In this document: piece by piece, positions 22,920 to 37,600 of the stretch
Layout: the number at the start of each line of letters is the position of its first letter
How positions within the stretch are numbered: position 1 is the first letter of the stretch
Assembly (NCBI RefSeq): GCF_949628215.1
Contig: NC_134277.1
Location: forward strand, 87,905,963 to 87,969,962
DNA: 64,000 nt
Reading direction: 5' to 3'
Origin: Phalacrocorax aristotelis
Lineage: Eukaryota; Chordata; Aves; Suliformes; Phalacrocoracidae
The notes under the pieces: model-generated
Seen by the model: only the letters and a program-made list of their open reading frames with translations
Database searches by the model: none
What the model was told of the DNA's origin: nothing
Position numbers and translations under genes: made by a program

Positions 22920-25900
22920 GGTTTTGTGAAGTAACTGTAGTACCAAACATTTTGGTAGGAGAAATCTGCTTGTAGCAATTCTGATTCTTCAAAGAAGCAA
23001 AATTAACATTGAATAAATTCACATTTTTTTTGACAAAGGATCATGGGATTCAACAAATTATCTTGGCCTATCCTACACATAGGGAACATAGTGCTATTTA
23101 GGTGCTTGAACATAGTGATCTAGCTGCTTTTACGTGCCTAGAGGTATCTGAGAAATGTATATGAGATGGACAGGGATAAGCATAGGGCCTGTTTTTCTTC
23201 TGGAGTGGCAACTGGAAGCTGAACAGGATACCCTGTGCTAAAATGGCACAGAAACCTACCTTCAGGTACTCTAACAACTCCCCTATTGCTCATGGGAGAA
23301 AACAGGAGAGAAAAAAACCAAAACAGTTCAGCACACCCAACTGCATATACTGCCTGTTATAAAACTTCTCGGTGCGAGCACTAGCACCAATCGCATGCCA
23401 AGTGATTATTCTGAAAGAAAGTCATTAGGGATTTAATGTGGCACCAGTATTGAGATTATAAAACATATGCAGTGCCCTCCTTGCTGCTCAGTGGAGCCAT
23501 CCAGTCTGGCCCCTGAAATGCACAACATGGTTTTGTTTGGCCAGGGGTGGCTGTGGGTGTCGCAGTGTGGGGAGGGAGGGAAGGGAGTGCATGTTGCCCA
23601 AATGCCCTGAGCAGATCTGGGCTGTCAGTGATTTTCTTTCCATCCCTCCCACATTGCTCTCGCCTGTTCATCTGCTTGTCAGCCTCAGCTCCCTCCTCCC
23701 CTGTTCCCCTCCATCCTCCTCACCATGGGGTGTATATCAAGGTGATGGCAAGGGTTCTGGCTTCAAGGTCCAGTGAAAAATCTTTCATGGAAAGGACAGA
23801 CTAGCTTGTCATTTGTAATTTTGTCTGAAAGGACATTCCATATTTCAACAGGTTAGCCTCTCCTGTCGCATGAGAGACTGGGACACCACTTGCATAAGAT
23901 AACAGGTTCTTTCTAAACTGCTTGCAGGATATTTACAACCAGTCATGCACAGTGATTAACCACACTTTTTTCTACATTTCCTCACCCTGATTTTTTTAAC
24001 TTAATTTTTCACCCATTTTTATTTGTGCTGCTCATTCTTCCTTCTTCCTTCTGCCTTTATCCTGTTTTAGGAGACTTTTTTCTGCTTTAGAAAGTTGATA
24101 ACAGAAGAAAATATTGTTTAATTCTTTAAATGGACTCTATCCTTAAGTGCTCTACAGAAGAGTATTGTGAAATGCAAAAGCAAGAGGTGACTTATAGATA
24201 CAGCAGGCAAGCAGGAGTCACAAGTCTCAGTACACAGTGGCTTTTGCACATTTTTTCATTTGGATGTGTAAGACAAGGACAAGGCAAACATATACAGAAT
24301 GAAAGGCTTCAGATTGCTAGGTTGAATGCAAGGTTGGTATTCTGATTTATACAGCTATCTTATGCAAGTTGGTAGATGAGCATCCACAGTGACAAAAGTG
24401 TGATTTATGGCAATCTCAGCTGAACGGTAGCAGAATTTGTGCCAAAGATTATTTTTAAAAAGGAAAACGAAGAGAAAAATTACTCCCTTCCCAGATGTGG
24501 AGCTTATTTTTGATTCTTTCTACTTTTCAAATACTGGAGTTATCCAGGAATAACTACAGTCATTGACAAACTTTATGTGTAAAATAATTATGCAATACAT
24601 ATTATCAAAGACTATGCAGCTATACATACACAGAACATATTTAAAGGAGATAAACATGGTTCTTGTTTTGTCCATTAAGCTTAAGTGTATGAAAATATCT
24701 TTGACGAACTGAACTGATTTGAAAACCTTGTTTTAAAAATTGAAAAATACAACTCAAAATTGAAAAAGCTGAAAAATAAAACACACAATTCTTCTGCCTC
24801 TGTATCATATTCCAAGCAAGTTGAACAATTTATTTCCTATCTCATCTCTTTTATTCTCTGCCTGGCATAGTTTTCTTTTAATTGCATGATCAATTTCACT
24901 CCCTGTTTTATATTATCATTATTTAAAATTATTTTATTAGGTCTCTGTTTTCACTGTATGCATGCTATGTTCTCTAGTTTTCATGTACATTTACTTAGAA
25001 TATGACTCTTGCAAAATATTGTAATATTCTGTATTCTATTGTATGTTTGTTTTATCATACACTTATTTATTAGTTATATAAATTACTATATGGTGGCAGA
25101 TTTTTGTCAGCTGAATTCTCTCTGACCATCCATTAGAGGCAAGATCTTTCTTGTTAAAGCTATAATTAATTACATAAAATTTCCTTTCATATCCTTCAGT
25201 TCTGCTAAAAATATTTTTTAGGTTGCTAGATAATTAACTTTTACCCCTCCTTAGGTACAGGCTAGAGTTCTCAAGGACCCACTGCAATAATGTATCATAG
25301 AATGTGCATCCTACAGGAGAACGACATTACTGTTTAGCCTCTCATACTTCAGATGAGTCAATTACAAAATTTCAGTGATGACAACATTGCTAGCTTTTTT
25401 TACTTGAAGAGTGGCAAAATAATGAAGTGTTCCTTCCACTTCAATGCTTTCAGATAAGTTCGTTGTGAGCACTAGATTCATGCTGGATGCAGACTGAAAA
25501 CTGATGAATTCAGAAAGCTTGTGAGGGAAGAGCAAAACATGTTGGGACTCTGTCAGAAACCGTGGAACAAAGCAGGGGACAATTAAGTCAATGGATTGAT
25601 ATGAGTATATACAGAGCAGCAGGAAGAGAAAGGAGTTGGAGGAATCAGAAAGCAGCAGAAGGGAAATTTTAGGAGGGAAGCACTGGCAAAGGAAATAAAA
25701 ATGCAGGGAGAAAGGCACCCGAGTACACTGTTACGGCTGGCAGATTACATAGATTAATGAGTGCATACCAAGTCTAACTAATGTTATTTTCGGTAGCTAA
25801 AATTAGGTACCTCTAGCCGTTGAAAAAACAGAATTTTGTAAATATTTGAGACTGAGTTTCAATAAACATAGAGGTAAACAGCCTCAACTAAGTAAAAAAT

Positions 25901-28445
25901 TGAAATAAAAATAAGGAAAGAAAATGTAATTTTTAATGTACTGTTTAAAACTTGTTTTTAGCCTGAGATCACAATTTATAATGGGCAGTCTATTTCATGC
26001 TCTTGTACATTGCAGTACAATGCACGCTGATGTCCTAAATGTATGTACAATGTCCTAAATAAATAATGTTGACAAATAAAAATAAGCCAAGACAGGAAGC
26101 AGATCTACGATCTCCATAACAGACCCCTATAGCTATACCATATTTATGGAAAGACATAAATGAAAGTAGAGTCAAAGGGACATTTTAGTTAAATGGTTGA
26201 TTGTAAAGAATTTAAGGCTTGAACGAAACAATCCTTTATTGATGAGACATGGTGAAAATGTCCCAAAAGTTAACGTGTGCAGTTTGACATAGAGGATTGA
26301 GTAATGGGGAAAATGGAGGGATTGTAAGTAATTTTAATTTCCCAAACATAGACCTAGAAAAATGAATTACCAGTAGCAGAAGATATCGCATATTATTTCC
26401 TTGATATGATTAAAAAAAACCCATATTTCTTTATCAAGTAATAAAGTCATAAAAACAAAATTTTATGCTAGTTTTATTTTTTGTGAGAGAAAATCTTGTG
26501 AAAGAAATAAGAAAGTTCAGCTTAGCAAGTCAGGAGTTCAATTCAGTTGGAATTTTATAAAAACAAACTTTGATAAATACTGGAAAATTTCTAGCAAGGT
26601 TGTCTGGAATGATGAGTTCAAGAATTTGAACTAGAAGAGGACACAGAGTCCTGTTGTGTCCAAAGTACGAGCATCACTTGGTTCTTGAATTTCAGGAAGA
26701 AAACTCCACAACAGACCAAAATGCTGACAGGGCTACAGACTTCCTAGGATGATGAAGCACTTCTTACAGAGATGAAGAGTAAAAATAGAGCATGCAAACA
26801 TGGAAATAGGAATGTAGCAGTTTTCTACATCTTGGCAGTTTAAAGATGTAGAAAAGACCAACAACCTATTGTGGACCTAGAGCTTACTAAGAAAATGAAA
26901 ACATGACACTAATGTTTCAGTATAGCATACTATAGCTACATGCTAAAGCAAGAAGTGAACAAAAAGGGTGAAAGCAGTGTACTTGCAGACTGACACAAGA
27001 TTAAAGATAAAAATAATGAAGTACAGCCAAATATTAAAAGATTTTAATGCAATCAAGTAAGAAAAGTGAGGATAGAATAATGGAGACAACAATATATGGC
27101 ATGGAAAAAATTTCTAGATTGCTCAGGATAACAAAAGGAGGGGCTGAGAGGTCAACATGTGAAACCATAGATATAAATACCTAAACACTACAGAATAGGG
27201 GAAACAATCCTAACCACCACCATCACCTTTTTGTGGGACTGTGTATTTATTCTAGAAATTGTTGCTCACATTTTTCAGTGACTTGGTTATTTTTCTCTGG
27301 TGTTGTACTTTGTTCTAGAGAAGTGATCCACATTGTACAATAAAAGCATTTCATATTCATATGACATCATAAAACTGTAATATTGGAAATCTTTGGAGTA
27401 TTAGGCATATAACTTTTCTTACAAGATACTGAGAAGCCAATTAAAATAAATATTTCTAATTATTCCCTACCGTTACCAACAAAACATTTATAAGAGCACC
27501 AGTTCTTTTGCAGTTATAAAATAAAGCTGTACAGTTTTACAAGCGTGACTTATGAACTACAAAAAATTTGTCACCTGTCTAAAACTTTGGCATGTACCTA
27601 AGCCCAGCCTGAGATTTTAAGCAGAATCAGAAAGAGACACTTCTGTAATCAGCCCCGCCCTAATACATCAGCAGCTGTGCAATGAAATAATTTCAGAGAG
27701 TTTCACAGAAAGCAGGAGTACACAGAAACCTATGAAGAATCTTCTAATAATCTCAAGATCTCTAATCAATATCCACAACTATAACGGCCACAGGAAAAGA
27801 CTGAAAAGACTGAGAACTGTCAAGGCTCAGGTTCCTGGATTAGCGAATGATTATTCAAACAGAATTTCAAACTAATCAATAAAGCAAAACACGTAGCATT
27901 GTACAAAAGACAAAAGAAGTAAAAAGAAAGGGGATGCTCCCTGTGATTTGATCTGCAAGAAAAAAAGTCTTCCTGATTTCAAGTATGGTCATCACTCTAA
28001 CCCTAAACATGTGAGCAGGGCTCAACAGCAAGGTTACCTGATAAATCAGTGCTACTGAGAGCACTAGTGAACATTAGTCTCCAGTCTGCCACTGTGTTCA
28101 ATTAAGAAAAAACTTCAGGAAAGAAAAGAAACTCAAACAAAATCAAATTATGCATGGAAAGAGAAAGAAAAAAAAAAAGGCCCCATTTGGCAGCATGTAA
28201 AATTCCTGAAGCATACTAATACAGCTATCCACATACAGCATATACAAAGAACAATCCGCCTCCTTTCAAAGCCTTTTGAAGAGACCAATATATCAGAGAC
28301 CCAGAGACTCCATTTCAAACCTCAAAAATTCTCATGTTCTGTCATCTTTTCAAGAAATTTGTCATCTTCTATCTTAAAAAATTTAAGATTATTTGTTCTT
28401 GTTCCTCTGTTTTGGAAGATTATTCTTGAGAATAAACCTTTGGGT
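22920..28445. other. AT-rich non-coding stretch, no gene recognised
   Basis: No gene signal. A local rise in GC content with CT-rich sequence lies at about 23.5-23.8 kb and gives short frames on both strands, none with a known domain. The 26.5-27.2 kb part is purine-rich with many stops. Confidence 0.55.
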
Positions 28446-28512
28446 GATGATGATAATAATAATGATAATAATAACAACAACAATAATAACAATAACAATA
28501 ATAGTAATAGTA
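28446..28512. repeat. (ATA/ACA)n imperfect triplet microsatellite
   Basis: GATGAT, then ATA/GATAATA units, then ACAACA and AATAGTAAT units. One plus frame over it reads poly-Asn, which is an artefact of the repeat. Confidence 0.95.
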
Positions 28513-29386
28513 TATTTTATATTTATTCTTATGTCAAAATTTGCATTTCTGTAGCAATATTCTTCTCTTGAAATTTATTTTTATATTTATTATACAGTCA
28601 ACATCCCCCTCAGACTCTGTTCTGCTAAGCTAAAGAAGCCAACCACTTTTAATCTCATTTCTTTAGACAGATAGTCCTCTACTTCAATTAATCTAGTAAA
28701 CCACAGCCTGTCTTCAGATCAAATTTCTGTTTCTGGAAAAAGGCTAACCTAAGCTTTATATGTTATTCCAGAGGAGGTCCTGCCCATGTCTCGAAGAAGA
28801 GTTCTGCTAATTCTACATCTCCATCAGATGACAGAGTTTTCTGTCCAAACTCTCTGCTTCTCTGCTTTGCCAGACAAATCTTAGAACAGTAGTAGCTCTT
28901 CCCACACCTGTGTCATGCTGGCAGCTTAGATGCCTTCTCCAGTCGACCATGCACAGAGATTTCTCTTATCCTCTGTCATTTCCATTTGGACAGCTGACCA
29001 GTCTACAGCAGTTGTTTCTGTCTCCCTCAGTGCCTGACTTTTCATTGTTCAATATCATTCTAAACCTACTGGTCCATGGTTCAGTCCTCCACAACAGTGA
29101 CAATACTCTTCATATTTCCTCTTTCCACAGTTAAATGGACCCATGCCTATTCTTCTCCTGGTGGCCACTGCTAAACAGAACTAGTGTTGTCAAAAGGCAA
29201 TCCCCCTCCTTTCTGACAACTGTTAAAATCTCCCCTTGGCTTTTTTTTTTACCTACCTCACAAGCCTTTAGCAATCTCTGTCATCCACACTTCATTTTAT
29301 AATTGTACAGGGGTCATGTAGTGGATGCTTAACCTACATCTAGATGAGTGATGTTCTCTGGATTAGATTCCTTCTCTGAGAAACTG
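28513..29386. other. Non-coding stretch, no gene recognised
   Basis: CT-biased sequence with no recognisable feature between two microsatellites. Confidence 0.5.
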
Positions 29387-29614
29387 GAAAAAGAAAAGAA
29401 AAAAGAAAAGAAAAAAGAAAAGAAAAGAAAAGAAAAGAAAAGAAAAGAAAAGAAAAGAAAAGAAAAGAAAAGAAAAGAAAAGAAAAGAAAAGAAAAGAAA
29501 AGAAAAGAAAAGAAAAGAAAAGAAAAGAAAAGAAAAGAAAAGAAAAGAAAAGAAAAGAAAAGAAAAGAAAAGAAAAGAAAAGAAAAGGAAAAGGTAAAGA
29601 AAAGAAAAGAAAAA
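29387..29614 (+). repeat. (AAAAG)n pentanucleotide repeat, about 228 bp
   Basis: About 45 AAAAG units, nearly perfect in the middle, with 6-bp variants (AAAAAG) at the left edge and a 'ggaaaaggt' interruption near 29588. It is a pure purine strand opposite a pure pyrimidine strand. Apparent Lys/Glu-rich and Phe/Ser/Leu-rich frames across it are translation artefacts. Confidence 0.98.
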
Positions 29615-32600
29615 TTGTTCTGTCATGATCTGCCTTTACTAAAAACATGCTGATAACTGGAATAACTGCATTTCCTTCTTTGTCCCTACTCACTCTTTCC
29701 AGATCTTTTCTAAGACAATGTCCAATACTGAGGGATACAATCAGCAAGATTGTTGGTGGATAATTTCCCACATTTTCTGGAAAATAATCAAGCTGTTAAA
29801 CAACTTCAGCAACAAGTTCTGAAACAGATTTTCTTCCATGGGGAAAAAAAACCAAAACACACAAACAGAACCCACCACAATCAAGATTGGTTTTGTTATT
29901 CTTTAATCCACTTGATAAAAAGAGTTAAAGAAAACCTGGTCATACGCTGAACTTATAAAAATGGTATCCATTACAGAACAGCATGGATATGGTCTGCATG
30001 TTCAGGGATTAAAGATTTTATTAGCTCTTGATTCCTGCATATTTTTTGATTAGCCAGTTTTAAGGCTAATGTTCACACAAATCTTGTTGGGGAATGCAAG
30101 AAAGTTCATTTAAGCTTGTCATTTTGACTGTGCAGACTACAATTGCATAAAAAGAGTCCACCTGAATCTGAAGGAAAAATTACCTTCTCAGAAGATCTTT
30201 ACTTAAAAAGAAACAAAAAAGTTTGCTAAAAAAGGGAGTGCATTGTCAGGGATATTCTAAGATGCAAGGAAGAGGAACTGAGAGCAACTAAGAAAACTCA
30301 GACAAGGAAAACAGCCTTACTATTACTTTTTCTGCAAAGTTCACATTCAAAGAAAGAGAAAGAGAAGTGAAAATAAAAGTTCATTGCTATTTTCACAATC
30401 CATCATTAGCTGGCTGCAGATACCTGTATCTACTAAAAGCAGTGGCAAAACGCCTGTTTGTTTGAAAGGGAAGAGAATTTCAAAGTCCCGTTTAAAAAAC
30501 CTACCTGGGTAGTTAAGGCATTTGACGAGCCTGGACAGAAAAAAAGAAAAAAAAAAAACCCAGAAAACCAACAAAACTTTGTTCTGCTTGGGTGCACCTA
30601 CCAAATGTCACACTCTAGGATATAATGGAATACAGATGCAGATACCCAAGTTACTTGGAGTATTGGAATTAACACAGGAAAATCAGACCATTGCTTTCCT
30701 GAGATAATTTACCCTCTGTTGTCTAGTACCGACATTCAGGGCATGAGAGATTTAGATGTCACCACCCTGCTGAAGTGCGCTTTCCCTTTTCTACAGTCCT
30801 CCACATCATATTTATGAAACTACATATTATGTCTCAGTTGTTGCAAGGAATCTTGATTCTCAGCTACTATTTGTGTTGGAAAATCTCCCTCTGTGAAACA
30901 TCAGCTAAACCAGATGCCTGACAGCTTGGACTGAGAGGTCAGAAACAAAGTAATAGCTTGAAAATCACGGCATCCTCATAAAACTGGCACTGCAGATAGC
31001 AACAGGAAGCTTGAAACAGGTGAGAACTCAGCTAACCATGTGATTTTCAAGCACATACTCTGTGATGTGCTGTAAACAGCAGGTACAAGTCTGAAAAATG
31101 CATACAGGTTAGTGGCTGTGCTGAGAAGAACTCAAGGTATTTTCTAAGCAGTCGCCCAGTTTGAGGTAGGTTACGTATTTTGTACAGCTACAAACGTTGA
31201 TCGGGGAGGCACACAATGCTAGTAATTTCCTCTTCCTGTATGTCTTCAAGTTAATGAGACAGGCTACACCTCCCTGTTATTTTTTTTAACTCCATAGCAT
31301 GCCTTAAGAAAAATACATTTTGGACAGAGGAAACAAAAAGATACAGAAAGAATGTGGACCAATTTTCCCCTGCTCATTGAAGTATCCGTGTTGTGTGATA
31401 CCATGGATCAGCTGCAGATAAAGTAGTGTACATTTGTGTAGCTCTTTCTGTTCCCTCATTGTTTTTTAGAGATACTCATTGCTGCTATCCTATGAAAAAC
31501 ACATGCCAAAAAAAAACCATAAAAGAACAGGAATGATTCCACGACACAAGAAAACAACTTTTTAAAGCCACCACTTTTTCAAGACAGTGCACTTTTCTAA
31601 ACTGCATTGTGGGAAGATGATTTGGGAGTTGAATGTGTCTGACATTTAAGTTTATGATGCATGCATCAAAAGTGAAAAAGGTTGCCCCAGGTTGCCCCAA
31701 ACTTAAGGTAGGTTCTTTAATACTTAAGAGCACAGCAAGTCTAGCATGATTCCATGACTCTTAGTGAAAACCCAAAACACAGAACACTTACCTACCTCTG
31801 AGTTTTAATCTCTGAAAGGTTCATGTAGATCTAGCATGAAGTAGATTCTTCTCCTGCAAAAAATGTAGACAATTAGACAGGAAACATTACAATTAAATTA
31901 TTGTGATGTAACCTTATGCACAAGCATCCAACTGCCAGTGAGAACACGTGCACTGAAAATAGAACCCATGGTCTCTAGATTCAAAGACTCATACACTGTT
32001 AGCTGTCATACTTGAGCTAAAAGTGAATCTGTTGGTTGTACGAAAGCTTCATCATTTACCTTTATTACTGCATTGCAGAACAAGAGTGTAATGACCATCA
32101 TATTCTTAAAAATAAATTTCTTACAGAAATACATTTCGTACATCAAAGTTAATGATAGACTCCATAAATTACAACATGACTCTGAAATAAAAGATGAAGA
32201 TAAATGTACGTTAACATAAATATAAACAAAAAACTTGAGAATCACTTCTTATAATTTACTCAGAGATGTGACGACTTATAATACATGGTATGGTCTCTAA
32301 ATGTAGCAATAAATCAAAAGCTTAATACTAGGAGAAGTGTGATTTATTTTTTTCTTAATTTGTTTTTATCGCGCTCCTTTCACTTCTGAAATATACAGTA
32401 AGCCAAAAGCTGCTCTGGAGCCTGAAGGACTGCAAAAATACCATTCTGTGCTTGTGAATGATTGTCTGAATCTGAATTCCCAAAATTTGTGGAAGCAAAG
32501 ATCAGTAAAAAGGCCATCTGAATACACATATCTTCCTGACTATATAACCCTGAAATCTATGGAACCAAGGGAGTATAGTAACTTCCCAATGTAAGAGTGA

Positions 32601-34526
32601 TGAACAATATGAGTCCCTGTCCTGAATGATAAGATTTTTGTTTTGGATGATGTCCATTTAAGCTGTATTTCCTCATGAGTGATCTGTCAGTATAAAACAA
32701 TTGCTACATGCATAATTTTACTACAGTTGGCATTTTCAAATCCTCCATAATTTGTAACATAAAACTTGGAACACTTTCCAGAGAATCATCATCATTCAGA
32801 ATGTTTTGCTCTCTGCTGTCAATTTAAATCAAAACCAAAATTCCGCTTACTCTTACCTCTGCCTTTACTTCCCATTCTGGTTTCTACTTTCTTATGTGTT
32901 ATTTCCTGCTGTATGCTGTACTTAATGAGTGTAAACTGTGAGTTTTGAATTGGACTACAATTTAATCCTTTAGTTCTTAATATCCTGATATTTTCAGGCA
33001 GTAGGTACTTTGTAACTGAACAAAGTAGGGAGGGTTCAGAATTTATATGACTCTGGCACAAAATGCAGAATGTGATTGCCTGAGGAAAAGAGGGGACATT
33101 AAAGATTACACACTGTCAGCTAATCATGGCTAGCTGTTGATGAAGTATCTAGCTGTGCTTTACAGTATGCAAAAATATTTTGGAAGATGTATAAAAATGC
33201 CAGAAAACCAGCAAAACTTTCAGAACCATTACATATATGTAGGCATTTTCTTTTTTCACTAGAAAGTACAAATTCATTCAAAGTCACTAACAAAAAAATT
33301 GAATTCCTAAGTAGTATCCCTAAGAGTAAGTTCCACATTAAGCGAAATCCATATTGCAATATGAATATTTTAAGGAATATAGAAATTCAGAGTACCACCT
33401 TTTGGTGAAAAATAGTACTAACTTATTTCCTGCTGAGTGGTAGATGCCATGCATTGGTGAAGAGCTGGAATCAGTCATGGTTCCTGACAATTTGCCAGGC
33501 TACATAATGTGAAGTAGAATTACAAGAAATCCTAGTTATTTATGATTTAATAATCTCAGGTTGATAATATGTAGTGCTGATTTAGCAAACTACAGTTCAA
33601 GTACTTTGCAAACATTATCTAATTTGTTTATAAGTATGTCTCTCTGTTTTGGGTTTTTATTTATGCCATACTTTGTTTTGGATAAATGTGTTAAATTACA
33701 ATTAGCTACCCCAATAAGCAACACAGTAAAAAAAGAGAAGCAGTAGAATGTAAGAGGATTTAATGTAGCACAGAGCCCATTCCAACATTAACAACTATTA
33801 TGTCAAAACTGAGGTTTTCAAAGCTGCAGTACTGCAGGCCAGACTGTATCATTAAGGCACATCTGTGGAGATGGTAGAGAGAGGCTACTGAAGGCGCTGA
33901 GAGAGACATTTTTCCCTAAAAGAGGTGTAACACATACGTATCTTACCCAGCCACCAAAGTCAGATGCAAGATTTCTGTAATAAAGTTGTCCTTATAATGG
34001 ATATAAATTAATTACAAGAAGAAAAGGAAAAAGAGGTATATATTGGCACCCATTTTAAAGCAATTTGCTTCTTTATCATAATGTAATTCTGATTTAAATT
34101 TACCCTGTAAATGTCTGCAACAGGGATAGGCAGATTCTGACACCCAGGTGACCAGATAGCCTTTGGAGCAAACAAAGCTTGCTAAAGCTTTCTTTTTTTT
34201 GTTGGTTTTTGTTTTTGGTTTTAACATGAAAGTTCTCCAAAAATGCATATACCTAATCCTGCCCGGCTAAACATTTAGAGTTATGACTCAGGTCTCGGTC
34301 TGAGCAAACAAGAACTCAGAAAGAACGTGGCATATAAGGTTTCTGCGGGCATGCTTAAAAAATAGCTAGTGCATCCCAAAGTGTTCAGATGCCTCAGAAA
34401 CTGCTCCGAGTAAAGAGGTTGCTGCTTCAGACCCTGCGTGACATCAAAATTGTCTGAAAGCATTTTTTCAGTTGGTGTCCTGGTGGTTTGGATCACCTTT
34501 GAGCAATCCCCCATCTCTGCCTGAAT
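29615..34526. other. AT-rich non-coding stretch, no gene recognised
   Basis: No coding motif, RNA gene or clear interspersed repeat. Frames are 85 codons or less. Confidence 0.55.
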
Positions 34527-34625
34527 GATATATGCAGTATATGTATGTGTGTGTATATATATGTATATATAGGTATACAGTCCATATATATATGGAGATA
34601 TATAAATATTGTGTGTATATGTATG
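34527..34625. repeat. TA/TG-rich imperfect microsatellite
   Basis: Mixed runs of TATA, TGTG and TATG units over about 100 bp, including 'gtgtgtgtatatatatg' and 'ccatatatatatgg', the latter a 14-bp palindrome. Imperfections suggest an old array. Confidence 0.85.
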
Positions 34626-37600
34626 CTTACCACTGACCAATGGATACTGCTCCTGGGGCCTACTTGATTAGCACACAGTCACTAACCTGTTAGTGCTGGA
34701 GTCTTTTACAGACCTAGCCATCTCCTTCTAACAACCTTTGAGGGCCAAGACCTCAAGGGGGTCAGCTCCATCTGATGGTGGGGCTCCAAACGCTTAGCTG
34801 TCAAAAGAAAAAAAAAGAAAGACAGAACACATCTAAAATACTTCACCATGTATACATGCTGCAATAAGAAGTGCATTATGTCAAGCTTGGATTACAAAGT
34901 CATTTTCTCTATTTGATAGGATACAGTATCACTGGGATTCGCTGAAATGACTAAAAGTGTCTTTTGAGGAACGGAAGGCACTAAGCACAGCTGCAGTATA
35001 TTTCATTCCATTTTTTGAGCAAGGAGTGCATCTTTCTTATGCTGGCACTGACACAAAAGTCAGTCTTTATTGCTGCTTAGAAAAAAGGATTCATAAGAAT
35101 CTAGTTGCCACTTGGACGCATCTTTCTATGACTGTCAGGATCTTTAAGATAAATGTGTGACTTATGACAGCCAATTAGGCAAAAGAACCAGCCTACATGC
35201 ATATATCTATCAGTATATTTATATCTTGGTATATAGTAGGCAGTTTAATGCACATATATTGCTGGAGATGTTTTGTATTTACTCTTTGTTGCTAAATTGT
35301 GACCTATAAAAATTCAACTTTTTCTATACGTTCTCAATTCACTTACTAAGACATAACAGGGATCTATTTAATCTTATGAGGTCAATGAACATTTCAGTGC
35401 ATTTTCAGTACATTTGACAACTGGAATAAAAATAGGTATCTGAAGTTTTTTATGAATCAATTCATGGAGGGTCTAATACTTGTGACAATCAGAGGGCTTA
35501 ACAACTTCTTTCCGTGTTCAAACAAATATTTTCTCTTACAAATAAGAGCAGAGCAGCATGGGAATAAGCATTTCAAATTTATTTAGACCAACCAGCACCC
35601 CAGATCTAGCAGTGGTCAATATCACATCTTTCAGATAGAAATTTTACATCTCTGCTAGGGATAAATAAAGGAATGCTAGAATTAAGATGAAAAGGATGAA
35701 TACTGCAAACAATAACTGACCATATTGGGCCATTTCATTTGGATAGTAATCTGAACAAAAGATTTGTTGGCAAAATAAAAAGCAGGTCATAAAAATATCA
35801 AGAGGGAAAAACCCATGAGTCTTCAACTATGCCAAGCAGCTGGGTTGAACAGTTTCATAAAACAACCACATTCTATTCTGAAAACTGTTGAGTTTTCTCA
35901 CCCCACTTCTTACTGGAAAGATTGTTCAAAGTCTCATTTTATTAAAGAATACCTTCTTAGTTCCAGCCTAAACTTACTTGTGCACAGCATAGAGCTATTA
36001 TTTTTTATACCAATATTATCCTTCAGCGTCAGAAACTCCCCCGCAGTTTTCGCTCTAGAAGTGGAGAAGGAAGTGAAGGTCTCTCACACAGGGATGAAGT
36101 GTGTGTCATTCAGTCTTTGTTTACTGAGACTATTAAACCACATTCTGTTAGTCACTGTTTGCAGAAAACTCTGCCCTTTCTCTGAGCAGTCTCTTTACTC
36201 CTTTTAATACAAATTCTGTTTTCTTGAATGTGGGTGATCACAGTATATGTAGTACCCTTCACAATAATTTTCTAGGGCCCCACATTAATACTTCTTGCTC
36301 TCCTGCAAATTCTTCTGATATGTTTAATTGTATTTCTTTTCTCTGGGCCACATCGCACTGATAACTTATAACCCATCTTGATGAACTCAAACTTTTCTCT
36401 TCCACTGTCACTTCCTTTTCATGAAACTTTCATTTGTAGAAGATTCTTTTATCAGTCCTTACTAGCAAGACCTTCTTGTTCTTGCATTTCATGACAATTT
36501 CTATTTGTCTCTCTAGTCTTAATTGCTTTTTCTTTGACAATATATTCCAAGTTTTGCACACTGCAGAGGTCAAAGTAATTTATCTGCAGCTGCCCAGATA
36601 ACTTTTTCCTTCTGAATAGTTAGTGCTTCATGAACTATTTTTGATGACATAAAACATTGGACTTTTAGTAGAAGTCATTGCTGCCAGACTAATTTGTGCA
36701 CTCTCCTATGTTTCTGTAGTCAGAAATCTAAAAACTGGAGGTAATCCGTCCCACCAGGTAGTCCACTCATTACACTGAAGAGGTACCTGGTGAGGAGGTA
36801 CCGACCTGCTAAATTTTTCCAGTCATTTCATATGTCTCAGGTTCTACCATCATTATAATAGCCATCTTACTCCTGATACATATTCAGCAATGTCCCATTT
36901 TCTGCAAACAGAAGCAGAGTGCTAATTCAGGCTGCGAGCCACACCTGTAGTTATTCTGACCCCTTCATCACTGATCAGGATGATCTCGGCTTTGGTTAAT
37001 TATCATCTGCTTTCTTACCTTTCTGATCTCCCTGGTAAGATTCCTTGATAATGAGTCTTTTCTCTTTTTTCATCCTTACAGGTTTCCAGTTTTTTCTTAG
37101 TATCGTGCTTCAGCTGTCTAGTTATCCAGCTAAATCTAGAGGTCTCCCCTACAGCATTTCCCTTGTGCTTGGCAACAAACTCCAAGTATTCTTGTATGTT
37201 TCCTTCCCATCATTCCAGAGCCTTTGACACACGAATCTTTTCAGTATGACCTTTCTGAATTCCTTTATATACCTCAAATCCATGATTTTGAGCTAGAAAC
37301 CATTATTTAGCTGCCTGTTTGTTTATCCTTCCTTTTAATTTAAGCTGAACAAGCTCCAAGGTATTGGATTGTGTACTTAGTACTTAGCAACCTTCTGGAA
37401 TAGCTTTATTTCTTGATGTTGTATCAGTCTTTAATGACAAAATCTCTCAGCTGTCCCAAACAGAAATGACAGCACTATTCTTACTAATAATTTTTTTCTG
37501 CTATCCGTATCTAGGAAATTAAAAATCTAGTAAGTACACAAATATAAATACTCATAGTATTAGAATTTATAGGATATTTTTATGCTGTTGCAGTGGTACT

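Noticed and set aside
29340-29771. Lys/Glu-rich and Phe/Ser/Leu-rich frames over 100 codons
   Set aside because: They are translations of the AAAAG pentanucleotide array.
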